Shown piece by piece: positions 24,101 through 31,506 of a DNA stretch of 64,000 nt. Position 1 is the stretch's first letter. Every line of letters begins with the position of its first letter. The notes under the pieces are model-generated. The model was not told the origin of the DNA. It saw nothing but the letters and a program-made list of their open reading frames with translations, and ran no database searches. A program made the position numbers and the translations under genes. This stretch comes from Streptomyces luteolifulvus (lineage in GTDB: Bacteria > Actinomycetota > Actinomycetes > Streptomycetales > Streptomycetaceae): contig NZ_VZRB01000025.1 in the NCBI RefSeq assembly GCF_008806595.1, positions 1 to 64,000 of the forward strand, read 5' to 3'.

Positions 24101-24867
24101 GCGAGGGTCTCGTCGAACTCGCCGCCGAGCGCGAGGCCGACCGGATCACCTTCGCCGACACCCGCGCCCAGCCCCGCTCGGTGATGACGTCGTACGAATG
24201 GTCCGGCTCGGAGACCGGCGGGCGCCGCTACTCACCGTTCGTCATCAACACCGAGCACAAGAAGCCCTGGCACACCCTCACCGGCCGCCAGCACTTCTTC
24301 GTCCAGCACGACTGGATGACCGAGCTCGGCGAGCAACTGCCGGTCTACCGGCCGCCGTTGAACTCGCCCCGGCACTACGGCGACGAGCACCTCAACGAGA
24401 GCGGCCGGGCCGAGGTGACGGTCCGCTATCTCACCCCGCACTCCAAGTGGTCCATCCACTCGAACTACCAGGACAACAAGTACATGCTCGATCTGTCCCG
24501 CGGCGGACCCACGATCTGGATGTCGACCACCGACGCCGACAAGATCGGGGTGAAGGACAACGAGTGGATCGAGGCGTACAACCGCAACGGCGTCGTCGCC
24601 GCCCGCGCCGTGGTCACCCACCGCATGCCCGAGGGCACGGTGTACATGTACCACGCCCAGGACCGCAACGTGAACGTGCCGAAGACCGAGGTCACCGGGA
24701 AGCGCGGCGGCATCCACAACTCCCTGACCAGGCTGCTGCTCAAGCCCACCCATCTCGCGGGCGGTTACGCACAGTTCACCTACGCCTTCAACTACTACGG
24801 CCCGACCGGAAACCAGCGCGACGAGGTCACCGTCATCCGCCGTCGCTCGCAGGATGTGGAGTACTGA
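21169..24867 (+). CDS. narG: Respiratory nitrate reductase alpha subunit NarG
   Basis: ATG 21169 gives 1232 residues, the normal length. The FS0 iron-sulfur ligands are His64, Cys68, Cys72 and Cys107, with the same spacing as E. coli NarG. The molybdenum-ligand Asp lies in FYDWYADLPIASP (Asp233), followed by QTDVPEAADWWN and WGSNIPVTRTPDAHF. The enzyme reduces nitrate to nitrite with bis-MGD, on the cytoplasmic side of the membrane with NarH and NarI; there is no Tat leader, as expected. An open frame reaches far upstream, but only this start gives the family N-terminus. It opens the operon narG-narH-narJ-narI-VKOR-DUF6457, and narH starts one base after its stop. Confidence 0.97.
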   Translation: MENDQNARQRDSRAGEGWPLAARRLLTRSEVSADGRAVFGAAEGKWEGFYRDRWAHDKVVRSTHGVNCTGSCSWMVYVKDGIITWEHQATDYPSIGTDCPEYEPRGCPRGASFSWYTYSPSRVRYPYVRGALLKLWREARRRLGDPVAAWAEITGDPAKARAYKRARGKGGLVRADWDEVSELIAAAQVHTVKTYGPDRVAGFSPIPAMSIASFAAGARFHSLIGGTLLSFYDWYADLPIASPQVFGDQTDVPEAADWWNTGYLIMWGSNIPVTRTPDAHFLTETRYNGTKIVAVSPDYADNVKHADEWLAAHPGTDGALAMAMGHVILREFLVDREVPYFHDYLRKFTDAPFLVTLREHDRGLVPDGFLTAADLGHDTENAESKTVLIDSATGEAVVPNGSLGFRWAKENPGHWNLDLGDTVPELSLLERAEQTAEIALPRFDEGTTEGGTVLVRGVPVRRIGGRLVTTVFDLMLAQYGVKRPGLPGSWPTSYEDASEPYTPAWQETITSVPAEQAARIAREFARNAERTNGRSMIALGAGTNHWFHSDTIYRAFLALITMTGCQGVNGGGWAHYVGQEKVRPVTGQQHLSFAFDWQRPTRHMAGTSYWYLNSDQWRYEAFGPDELASPLGEGRFQGKGFADCLAQAVRLGWTPGHPGFNRNPLDLTDEAAARGKQVSEHIVDELKSGRLRFAAEDPDDPANFPRVLTVWRANLLGSSGKGNEYFLRHLLGTDAAVRSEETPPEGRPKDVVWREEAPEGKLDLMVSIDFRMTSTGLLADVVLPAATWYEKDDLSSTDMHPFVHAFTPAIAPPWQARTDYDAFLTIADRFSELAAEHLGTRTDVLAVPLLHDTPDELAQPGGVVRDWKTGECEPVPGKTMPKLAVIERDYAVIGQKMRAVGPLLDTLGTTTKGVTVHPNQELDDLRRRNGTVRDGIAAGRPSLATASHMCEAVLALSGTTNGRLATEGFRELERQTGSEGLVELAAEREADRITFADTRAQPRSVMTSYEWSGSETGGRRYSPFVINTEHKKPWHTLTGRQHFFVQHDWMTELGEQLPVYRPPLNSPRHYGDEHLNESGRAEVTVRYLTPHSKWSIHSNYQDNKYMLDLSRGGPTIWMSTTDADKIGVKDNEWIEAYNRNGVVAARAVVTHRMPEGTVYMYHAQDRNVNVPKTEVTGKRGGIHNSLTRLLLKPTHLAGGYAQFTYAFNYYGPTGNQRDEVTVIRRRSQDVEY

Positions 24868-24868
24868 C

Positions 24869-26395
24869 ATGCGCGTCATGGCCCAAGTGGCGATGGTGAT
24901 GAACCTCGACAAGTGCATCGGCTGCCACACCTGCTCGGTCACCTGCAAGCAGACGTGGACCAACCGCACCGGTGTCGAGTACGCCTGGTTCAACAACGTC
25001 GAGACCAAGCCCGGCGTCGGCTACCCGCGCCGCTACGAGGACCAGGAGCACTGGAAGGGCGGCTGGATGCTCGACAAGCGCGGCCGCCTGGTCCTGCGCT
25101 CGGGCGGACGCGTCAAGCGCCTGCTGTCGCTGTTCTCCAACCCCGACCTGCCGTCCATCGAGGACTACTACGAGCCGGTCACCTACGACTACGACAACCT
25201 CGTCAACGCCCCGGCCGGCAAGGACATCCCCGTCGCCCGCCCGCGCTCCGTGCTCACCGGCAAGCCCACCGCCATCACGTGGGGTGCCAACTGGGAGGAC
25301 GGCCTGGGCGGCGCGCCCGAGCATGCCGGCGGCGACCCCAACCTCACCGGTGAATGGGCCGAGAAGGTCAAGTTCGAGTTCGAGCAGACCTTCCTGTTCC
25401 ACCTGCCCCGCCTGTGCGAGCACTGCCTCAACCCGGCCTGTGTCTCCGCCTGCCCGTCGGGCGCGATGTACAAGCGGGTCGAGGACGGCATCGTCCTCGT
25501 CGACCAGGACAAGTGCCGCGGCTGGCGCATGTGCGTCACGGCATGCCCGTACAAGAAGGTGTACGTCAACCACGCCACCGGCAAGGCCGAGAAGTGCACC
25601 TTCTGCTTCCCGCGCATCGAGGCCGGACAGCCCACCGTCTGCTCCGAGACCTGCGTGGGACGCCTGCGCTACCTCGGACTGGTCCTCTACGACGCCGACC
25701 GCGTCGGCGAGGCCGCGGCCACCCCGGACGAGAAGGACCTGCTGGACGCCCAGCGGAACGTCTTCCTCGACCCGTCCGACCCCGAAGTGATCGCCGCGGC
25801 ACGCCGGTCCGGCATCCCCGAGGACTGGCTGGACGCCGCCCGCCGCTCCCCCGTGTACGCGCTGATCTCGACGTACAAGGTGGCGCTGCCGCTGCACCCG
25901 GAGTACCGCACCCTGCCGATGGTCTGGTACGTGCCCCCGCTGTCCCCGGTGCTGGACGCCGTGGACGCCGCGGGCGGCAACCAGGACGACCCCGACCATG
26001 TCTTCGCCGCCGTCACCCGGCTGCGCATCCCGCTGGAGTACCTGGCGGAGCTGTTCGCCGCCGGGGACTCCGAGGTGGTCGCCGGTGTGCTGATGAAGCT
26101 CACCGCGCTGCGCTCGTACATGCGCGAACGCACCCTCGGCGAGGAGGGGGACGAGGCCGTGCTCAAGGCCGTCGGCCTCACGATCCGCGAGGCGGAGGAC
26201 ATGCACCGGCTCCTCGCCGTCGCCAAGTACCAGGACCGGTACGTCATCCCCGCCGCCCACAAGGAGGACGCGGCCGCGCTCAGCGCCATGGAGGACCGCT
26301 GCCCGGTCGAGACGTCCGGCGACCCGACGGACGCCGCCGGCCGAAAGGTGATGCTCGGCATCCCCACCCTGCGCCGCAACACCTCCGGAGGTTGA
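24869..26395 (+). CDS. narH: Nitrate reductase beta subunit NarH
   Basis: 508 residues with four Fe-S motifs. The first is Cys16-x2-Cys19-x2-Cys22-x3-Cys26 (CIGCHTCSVTC). CEHCLNPACVSACPSG follows, then CRGWRMCVTACPYKK, in which the tryptophan replaces a cysteine to give the [3Fe-4S] cluster. The last, CTFCFPRIE with a later CSETC, completes the set. The subunit wires electrons from NarI haem to NarG. The start ATG 24869 is one base beyond the narG stop. Length and motifs match the family throughout. Confidence 0.97.
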   Translation: MRVMAQVAMVMNLDKCIGCHTCSVTCKQTWTNRTGVEYAWFNNVETKPGVGYPRRYEDQEHWKGGWMLDKRGRLVLRSGGRVKRLLSLFSNPDLPSIEDYYEPVTYDYDNLVNAPAGKDIPVARPRSVLTGKPTAITWGANWEDGLGGAPEHAGGDPNLTGEWAEKVKFEFEQTFLFHLPRLCEHCLNPACVSACPSGAMYKRVEDGIVLVDQDKCRGWRMCVTACPYKKVYVNHATGKAEKCTFCFPRIEAGQPTVCSETCVGRLRYLGLVLYDADRVGEAAATPDEKDLLDAQRNVFLDPSDPEVIAAARRSGIPEDWLDAARRSPVYALISTYKVALPLHPEYRTLPMVWYVPPLSPVLDAVDAAGGNQDDPDHVFAAVTRLRIPLEYLAELFAAGDSEVVAGVLMKLTALRSYMRERTLGEEGDEAVLKAVGLTIREAEDMHRLLAVAKYQDRYVIPAAHKEDAAALSAMEDRCPVETSGDPTDAAGRKVMLGIPTLRRNTSGG

Positions 26396-26396
26396 T

Positions 26397-27218
26397 GTGA
26401 GCCCCCTGCCCTCCCCCAGTGCCAAACGCCTGGGGGGACCCCCATCAATCCCCGCCCTCGTCCGCACCCGCGTCCGGGCGGCCGTACGCCGCCCGGCCCG
26501 GCTCACCCCCGAAGAGGCCGAGGCACGCACCCTGCTGCTGCGGATGTGCTCGCTGCTGCTTCAGTATCCGGACGCCGAACTCGCCACCGCCCGCGATGTG
26601 TTGACGTCGACCGTCAAGGCGCTGCCGTCCTCGCCCGCCGCCGGGCACCTGGCCGACTTCACGGCCTGGTTCGCCGGGCAGGAGCTGGAGGCTCTGGAGC
26701 GCCACTACGTCGAGATGTTCGACCTACGCCGCAAGAGCAGCCTCTATCTCACCTACTACCTGCACGGCGACACCCGCCGCCGCGGCATGGCCCTGCTCAC
26801 CCTGAACCAGCGATACCGGGCGGCCGGCTGGGAGACCGACCACGGAGAACTGCCCGACCACCTCCCGGTCGTGCTGGAGTTCGCCGCCCTGGCCGGTCCG
26901 GGAGGCGGTGAGGCACCACTGCGCCAGCACCACCGCGGGCTGGAGCTCATCCACCGCGCCCTGACCGACGCCGACTCGCCCTACCGGCACGTCCTGGCCG
27001 CGCTGCTCACCCTGCTGCCGCCGCCCACCGAGGCGGACCGTGCGGCGGTGGACCAGCTCGTCGCCGAGGGCCCGCCGAACGAGGACGTCGGCCTCGACCC
27101 CTACGGGACGTACGGGGACGGGGAGTTCGCTCCTCCGGGCACCTTCGTGCCGCCGCCGGCCGCCCCGCCGACCCGTGTGCCCCCCGCTCCCACCAGCCGT
27201 ACGGAAGGCCCCCGATGA
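26397..27218 (+). CDS. narJ: Nitrate reductase assembly chaperone NarJ
   Basis: 273 residues. The TorD/DmsD-type helical chaperone core starts near residue 38 (EARTLLLRMCSLLLQYPD) and includes FDLRRKSSLYLTYYLHGDTRRRG, the NarJ signature. NarJ loads molybdenum cofactor and Fe-S into NarG before membrane docking. The start used is GTG 26397, one base after the narH stop. The first ~37 residues are unusual: they are encoded partly by a GC-rich palindrome (26413-26436) and are rich in proline and arginine. The C-terminus is a proline-rich tail. Its stop overlaps the narI start (ATGA). Confidence 0.93.
   Translation: MSPLPSPSAKRLGGPPSIPALVRTRVRAAVRRPARLTPEEAEARTLLLRMCSLLLQYPDAELATARDVLTSTVKALPSSPAAGHLADFTAWFAGQELEALERHYVEMFDLRRKSSLYLTYYLHGDTRRRGMALLTLNQRYRAAGWETDHGELPDHLPVVLEFAALAGPGGGEAPLRQHHRGLELIHRALTDADSPYRHVLAALLTLLPPPTEADRAAVDQLVAEGPPNEDVGLDPYGTYGDGEFAPPGTFVPPPAAPPTRVPPAPTSRTEGPR
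26413..26436. repeat. Palindromic element inside the narJ 5' end
   Basis: CCCCCAG at 26413-26419 pairs with CTGGGGG at 26430-26436 around the loop TGCCAAACGC, directly followed by GACCCCC. Similar hairpins interrupt many Streptomyces coding and intergenic regions and look like small mobile or repetitive palindromes. Here it adds a segment reading SAKRLGGPP to NarJ without breaking the frame. Confidence 0.5.
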
Positions 27219-27997
27219 ACGCCGTACCCACCCCCTTGGCCGCCGCGTCCGCCGGCGGCGCGGACCTCCTCCTGTGGGTCGCCGTCCCCTACGTCTGTCT
27301 CGCCGTTTTCGTCGTCGGGCACATCTGGCGCTTCCGGCAGGACCAGTTCGGCTGGACCTCCCGCACCAGCCAGCTCCTCGAACACCGCTGGCTGCGCTGG
27401 GGCAGCCCGCTGTTCCACCTGGGCGCCTTCATGGTGATCGCCGGGCACGTGATGGGGCTCGCCATCCCCGACTCGTGGACCGAGGCCGCGGGCATCTCCG
27501 AGCACACGTACCACACCACGGCGGTCTGGGGCGGTTCCGTCGCCGGCGTCGCCATGGTCACCGGGCTCGGCATGCTGTGCGCCCGACGGCTGCTGACCCG
27601 GACGATCCGGCTGAGCACCAACCGCAGCGACAAGCTCCTCTTCCCGCTGCTGTCCGCCACCGTCCTGCTCGGCATCACCGCGACCGCCGCCCACAACGTG
27701 TTCGGCGCCGGCTACGACTACCGCACCACCGTCTCCGTATGGTTCCGCGGCCTGTTCGTCCTCCAGCCGCAGCCCGAGGCGATCGCCGACGCCCCGCTGC
27801 TGTTCCAGCTGCACGCCCTGACCGCCTTCCTGCTCTTCGCGGCCTGGCCGTTCACCCGGCTGGTCCATGTCTGGAGCGCCCCGATCGGCTACCTGGCCCG
27901 GCCCTATCTGGTCTACCGTCGGCGGGCCACGCCGACTGCGGCCCCGACGGCCGGCGGCAGGCCGCAGTCGGCCTCCGGCTCCCGCCGCGCCGCATGA
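27215..27997 (+). CDS. narI: Nitrate reductase gamma subunit NarI (cytochrome b)
   Basis: 260 residues with about five membrane helices. Histidines in VGHIWRFRQDQFGW, FHLGAFMVIAGHVMG and the late FQLHALTAF region are the expected axial ligands of the two b haems. NarI takes electrons from menaquinol and passes them to NarH. The start ATG overlaps the narJ stop, and its own TGA overlaps the ATG of the VKOR gene (27994-27997). The last ~25 residues are a low-complexity cytoplasmic tail. Confidence 0.96.
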   Translation: MNAVPTPLAAASAGGADLLLWVAVPYVCLAVFVVGHIWRFRQDQFGWTSRTSQLLEHRWLRWGSPLFHLGAFMVIAGHVMGLAIPDSWTEAAGISEHTYHTTAVWGGSVAGVAMVTGLGMLCARRLLTRTIRLSTNRSDKLLFPLLSATVLLGITATAAHNVFGAGYDYRTTVSVWFRGLFVLQPQPEAIADAPLLFQLHALTAFLLFAAWPFTRLVHVWSAPIGYLARPYLVYRRRATPTAAPTAGGRPQSASGSRRAA

Positions 27998-28629
27998 GTC
28001 AGCAGCCCGCGCTCGCGCCGGACGCCACCACCGCCCGGCGCGAGCACACTGTGAGCGCGAGCCGCCGGACGGGCCTGGTCATGCTGGTGACCGGAGTCGT
28101 CGGCTGGCTCGCCGCCTTCCAGCTCACCGTGGACGACTGGCGGCTGCTGCGCGACCCCACCTACCAACCGCCGTGCAACATCAGCCCCGTGGTGAGTTGC
28201 GGCAGCGTCATGTCCAGCCCTCAGGGCAGCCTGTTCGGCTTCCCCAACATGCTGGTCGGGCTGGGTGCCTTCGCCGCCGTGGCCGCCCTGGGCGTCGCCG
28301 TGCTGAGCGGTGCGCGCCTGCACCGCCGGCTGTGGCTCGCGCTGGCCGCCGGGGCGCTGGCGGGCGTGGTGTTCGTGCACTGGCTGATCGTGCAGTCGCT
28401 CTACGAACTCAACAAGATCTGCCCCTACTGCGTCGTCGTCTGGGTCGTCACCATCGCCCTGTTCTGGTACCTGACCCTGCACTGCCTGGAACGGGGCATC
28501 GTCCCCGCGTCCCGGGGTGTGCTGGCGGTCCTCCGGGACACGCACTGGATGCTGCTCGCGGCCTGGTACGGGGTGATCGCACTGCTGGTCCTCACCCGGT
28601 TCTGGCCGTACTGGAGCAGTCTCCTGTAG
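27994..28629 (+). CDS. Vitamin K epoxide reductase (VKOR) family protein
   Basis: 211 residues with four to five membrane helices and the VKOR cysteine pattern: Cys61 and Cys69 in the loop after helix 1, and Cys143-Pro-Tyr-Cys146 in a later helix. VKOR enzymes use quinone to form disulfides in exported proteins, usually with a thioredoxin-like partner such as DsbA. Translational coupling to narI (ATGA) is notable: it links disulfide formation to the quinone pool used by nitrate reductase, perhaps so that folding of exported proteins continues without oxygen. There is no fused thioredoxin domain. Confidence 0.9.
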   Translation: MSQQPALAPDATTARREHTVSASRRTGLVMLVTGVVGWLAAFQLTVDDWRLLRDPTYQPPCNISPVVSCGSVMSSPQGSLFGFPNMLVGLGAFAAVAALGVAVLSGARLHRRLWLALAAGALAGVVFVHWLIVQSLYELNKICPYCVVVWVVTIALFWYLTLHCLERGIVPASRGVLAVLRDTHWMLLAAWYGVIALLVLTRFWPYWSSLL

Positions 28630-28672
28630 CCGCACACGAACGCATGCCTCAGGTCGGATGGACGAAGGAAAC

Positions 28673-28978
28673 ATGGTCATGGACGACGGACTGAAGGAAT
28701 GGACGGCCGCGGTGAAGGCCGAGCTGGGCATCAACCTGGAAGTCGGCCGGGCTCTGCTGCTCGCCCTCGCGGGCGATGCCGCGCATTCGGTCGCCCGGCC
28801 CGCCGCACCGCTGACGACCTTCCTGGTCGGATATGCGGTGGGACGTGCGGGCGGCGGACCCGACGCGGCGGTCGACGCGGCCTGGCGCGCGGGAGAACTC
28901 GCCGCCCGGTGGGCAGATGAGGCCGAGCACGGCTCCGCCCCAGGGGGCGAGCAGGGGTCCGGCTCAGGGAGCGCCTGA
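28673..28978 (+). CDS. DUF6457 family protein (molybdenum cofactor-associated)
   Basis: ATG 28673 follows GAAGGAA and gives 101 residues. The core is a small helical domain: LKEWTAAVKAELGINLEV, then LALAGDAAHSVARPAAPLTT and FLVGYAVGRAGG. This is the DUF6457 pattern found beside, or fused to, MobA-like molybdopterin guanylyltransferases in actinobacteria. Placement at the end of the nar operon fits a role in bis-MGD supply or insertion. The C-terminal 20 residues are low complexity. Confidence 0.7.
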   Translation: MVMDDGLKEWTAAVKAELGINLEVGRALLLALAGDAAHSVARPAAPLTTFLVGYAVGRAGGGPDAAVDAAWRAGELAARWADEAEHGSAPGGEQGSGSGSA

Positions 28979-28982
28979 CCCT

Positions 28983-30278
28983 TCAGCCCGTACGGCGTAC
29001 CGCCCGCGCCAGGAAGTGGTGTGCCGCGTCCTCGTAGCAGGTGAGATCCCAGCACGTGGTGTGCAGGGCCGGTCGCAGATTCTCCTCGGCGAGCAGGTCG
29101 GCGGGGTCGAGGGAACGGCCGTGGCGGGCGGCGCGTTCGGCCCGGCCGGAGGGGTGGAAGAGCAGCAGCACACCGCCGGGGGCGGTCACCCGGGCCCATT
29201 CGCGCAGGGCGGCCGTGGGGTCGGGGACGTGGTCGATCAGGCCCGCGCTGAAGACTCCGTCCAACAACCCTGTCCGCAGCGGGAGTCGGCAGGCGTCCGC
29301 CAGCAACAGCCCGGTGCGTCCCTCCCGCGCGGCGGCGGTGAGCATCGCCGGGGTGAGGTCCGCGCCGAGCACCACACCCTCGGTGCCGACCTGGGCGCGA
29401 AGTGCGGGCAGGGCGCGGCCGCTGCCGCAGCCCGCATCCAGGACCCGTTGTTCCGGGCGCAGTTCCATACGGGAAACGGCCGCCGCGTATCTGGGACCGT
29501 CGGCGGCGAAGCGCTCCTCCCAGGTCGCCGCCCGGGGTGTGAAGAAGGCACGGGTCGTGGTCGTCGTCGCCCGGGACGCCACGAGGGTGGCGAAGCGCTC
29601 GAAGACGTCGTCGCGGTGCGGGGCCAGAGCCGCCAGTTCGGCGGGGGCGGATTCCTGGAGGTCCGGCGCGGCCTCGTCGGGGAAGGCGGCCGCGAAGGCG
29701 TCGACCGCCGCTTTGTCCGCCTCCAGGTGGAAGCGCAGTCCCCACGCCGAGCCGCCGATCCGGAACGCCTGGACCGGGTAGCGGTCGCAGGATGCCAGCT
29801 GGGTCGCGTCGGCCGGGAGGTCGAGGGTGTCACCGCGCCGGTGCAGCACGCGCAGGCGCTCAGGAAATCCGGCGAACAGCGGGTCGGCGGACGCAGCCGC
29901 AGTCGTCCGTACCTCTTCCCAGCCGATCTGCCGACCGTCGCCCGGACGGGCCGCACCGCCCGCGGCCACCGCCAGCAACTGAGCGCCGAGGCCTACCCCG
30001 AGCACGGGGACCTCCGCCCCCAGCGCGCCGCGCAGCAAGGCCAGTTCGGACGCGCGGGTCACAAGCACCGGGGAGTCGTCGTACGCCGCCATGGGCCCGC
30101 CCATCACCACCAGCGCCGCCAGCTCGCTCGGCGACTCCGGCACCGGATCGCCCGCCCAGATCCGGCACACCCGCACCGGAAGTCCCGCCGCCTCCAGCGC
30201 CGTACCAATGGCGTACGGGCCCTCGTGCGGAAGGTGTTGCACGATCAGGACGCCCGCACGTGGATCGCTCGACGTCAC
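28983..30278 (-). CDS. Fusion of a degenerate class I glutamine amidotransferase domain with a SAM methyltransferase
   Basis: GTG 30278, overlapping the stop of the upstream molybdopterin-domain gene, gives 431 residues. Residues 1 to about 190 are a GATase class I domain: AALVVMGGPMAAYDD and the place of the nucleophile, PVLGVGLGAQLLA. Here the catalytic Cys is Gly96, while the triad His in LRFHLEAD is kept, so glutaminase activity should be lost. Residues about 240-431 are a class I methyltransferase with VLDAGCGSGRALPAL and LLLADACRLPL. A dead amidase may act as a binding or sensing module for the methyltransferase. The substrate is unknown; context suggests the nitrate or molybdenum cofactor neighbourhood. 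Confidence 0.75.
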   Translation of the reverse strand: MTSSDPRAGVLIVQHLPHEGPYAIGTALEAAGLPVRVCRIWAGDPVPESPSELAALVVMGGPMAAYDDSPVLVTRASELALLRGALGAEVPVLGVGLGAQLLAVAAGGAARPGDGRQIGWEEVRTTAAASADPLFAGFPERLRVLHRRGDTLDLPADATQLASCDRYPVQAFRIGGSAWGLRFHLEADKAAVDAFAAAFPDEAAPDLQESAPAELAALAPHRDDVFERFATLVASRATTTTTRAFFTPRAATWEERFAADGPRYAAAVSRMELRPEQRVLDAGCGSGRALPALRAQVGTEGVVLGADLTPAMLTAAAREGRTGLLLADACRLPLRTGLLDGVFSAGLIDHVPDPTAALREWARVTAPGGVLLLFHPSGRAERAARHGRSLDPADLLAEENLRPALHTTCWDLTCYEDAAHHFLARAVRRTG

Positions 30279-30757
30279 GCCCACGAGGGGTAGCCCCCGT
30301 CCACACGGATCGCGTTGATGCCGCTGATGTGCCGGCCGCCGCAGCGGTCCTGGGGCAGGACGAGCTGAGCTCCGGCGCTTTCCAGCGGGGTGTCGTCGAT
30401 CGTGACCGCGAGCAGAACGGGCGCGCGGCCGAAGTCGGGGTCGATCTCCGCCCAGGACAGCAGGGCGTGATGGCCGTCCGTGCCGGAGACGGCGATCAGG
30501 AACCGCAGGCGGTCCTTGCGGCGGGCCGGGTCGAAGCCGGGGCGGGCGTCCGTGAGCACGTCGTGCAGGAGCGGGCCGGTGAAGCGGTGGCGCTGGATAC
30601 CGCTGGTGGCGCACTCGAAGCTGACGTCTGCCGCGTGCTGCGGCCAGGCCCGCAGGTCGGGCACGGTCAGCCGGGCGGGACGGTTCAGATCGCCGGCGAG
30701 GACGAGTTCCGCCACCGGACGGGCGGCCGTACCGGCAGCTGCGAAGGACTGAATCAC
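30275..30757 (-). CDS. Stand-alone SUOX-type molybdopterin-binding domain protein
   Basis: 160 residues with the fold of the sulfite-oxidase-type molybdopterin domain (Oxidored_molyb): LTVPDLRAWPQHAADVSFEC, then GPLLHDVLTDARP and a late GINAIRVDGGY. The cysteine in FECATSG sits near where the family has its molybdenum-ligand cysteine. It lacks the signal peptide, haem or dimerisation domains of true sulfite oxidases or YedY. It may bind or pass on cofactor, or be a small oxidoreductase. GGAGGTGG before GTG 30757 fixes the start. Confidence 0.7.
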   Translation of the reverse strand: MIQSFAAAGTAARPVAELVLAGDLNRPARLTVPDLRAWPQHAADVSFECATSGIQRHRFTGPLLHDVLTDARPGFDPARRKDRLRFLIAVSGTDGHHALLSWAEIDPDFGRAPVLLAVTIDDTPLESAGAQLVLPQDRCGGRHISGINAIRVDGGYPSWA

Positions 30758-30917
30758 GGGTTACCACCTCCGGGACGACCGTACCCGAACCGGCACCTTA
30801 CGCAAACGCATATGCCAGCCTACATGGTCACATATTCTGCTCACGCGAAGTATTAGGTCGCTTTTACCTTGCATTTGCGGCATCCATTTGTGTGCGCTCG
30901 TGGCTGCGCCGACGCCC
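30758..30917. promoter_or_regulatory. AT-rich gap with likely promoter
   Basis: About 70 bp (30780-30850) are much richer in A and T than the surroundings, including CATATG and CACATATTCT. It probably holds the promoter of the leftward molybdopterin-domain and amidotransferase-methyltransferase pair. No defined operator was recognised. Confidence 0.4.
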
Positions 30918-31499
30918 TCACGAAGACACTCCCCGGGCGTCGTACCGCCTGCCGAACCGGCTCACCGGCCCGCCGGTGTTGCGGACCTCCCGCAGGCCGG
31001 GGTGGAGTCGGCGCAGGCGGCGTTCCAGGCGTTGGTGCAGGGTGAACCAGGAGGCGGGGCAGCCGTGGCAGGTGCCGCCGAGGCGGACCGTGACGATGCC
31101 CTCGTGCACGTCGACGAGGTCGATGCTGCCGCCGTGGGAGCGGGCGAAGTCGCCCACCTCCCCGGCGAGAACCTCTTGTGCCGCGGCGTACAGCTGTGCG
31201 TCGTCGTCGCAAGGGGCGGTGCCGGTATCCCGGATCCAGCCCTCGGGGTCGCCGAGGGCGGCGTGCAGCGCGGTGCGGACCCTGGCGCCCTCGCGGGGCC
31301 AGGTGCGGTCCGCGCCGAGACGGGTGACGACGGCCTCGCCCTCCAGGGTGATCTGCCCGAGGGTGCCGTCGGCCAGCAGGGCGGCCAGCGGTGCGGGCAC
31401 CCCGGCGAGCGGACCAGCGCCGGGGAGGGTTCCGGCGGGGACGATCCAGCGCAGCCGGTCGGGCCGGCCGGGCACCTGCTGCGGGTGTACCGGGATCAC
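30918..31499 (-). CDS. NifU C-terminal-domain Fe-S scaffold-like protein
   Basis: 193 residues. The C-terminal ~80 form a NifU-like/Nfu domain with Cys144-x2-Cys147 in GGTCHGCPAS, which holds a [4Fe-4S] cluster between two subunits. The N-terminal ~95 residues match no family I recognise. GTG 31499 lies seven bases after the feoB stop, so this is the third gene of a feoA-feoB-nifU-like operon. It would use incoming ferrous iron for cluster assembly, perhaps for NarGH and the radical SAM enzyme. Confidence 0.82.
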   Translation of the reverse strand: MIPVHPQQVPGRPDRLRWIVPAGTLPGAGPLAGVPAPLAALLADGTLGQITLEGEAVVTRLGADRTWPREGARVRTALHAALGDPEGWIRDTGTAPCDDDAQLYAAAQEVLAGEVGDFARSHGGSIDLVDVHEGIVTVRLGGTCHGCPASWFTLHQRLERRLRRLHPGLREVRNTGGPVSRFGRRYDARGVSS

Positions 31500-31506
31500 G
31501 GCGGGC

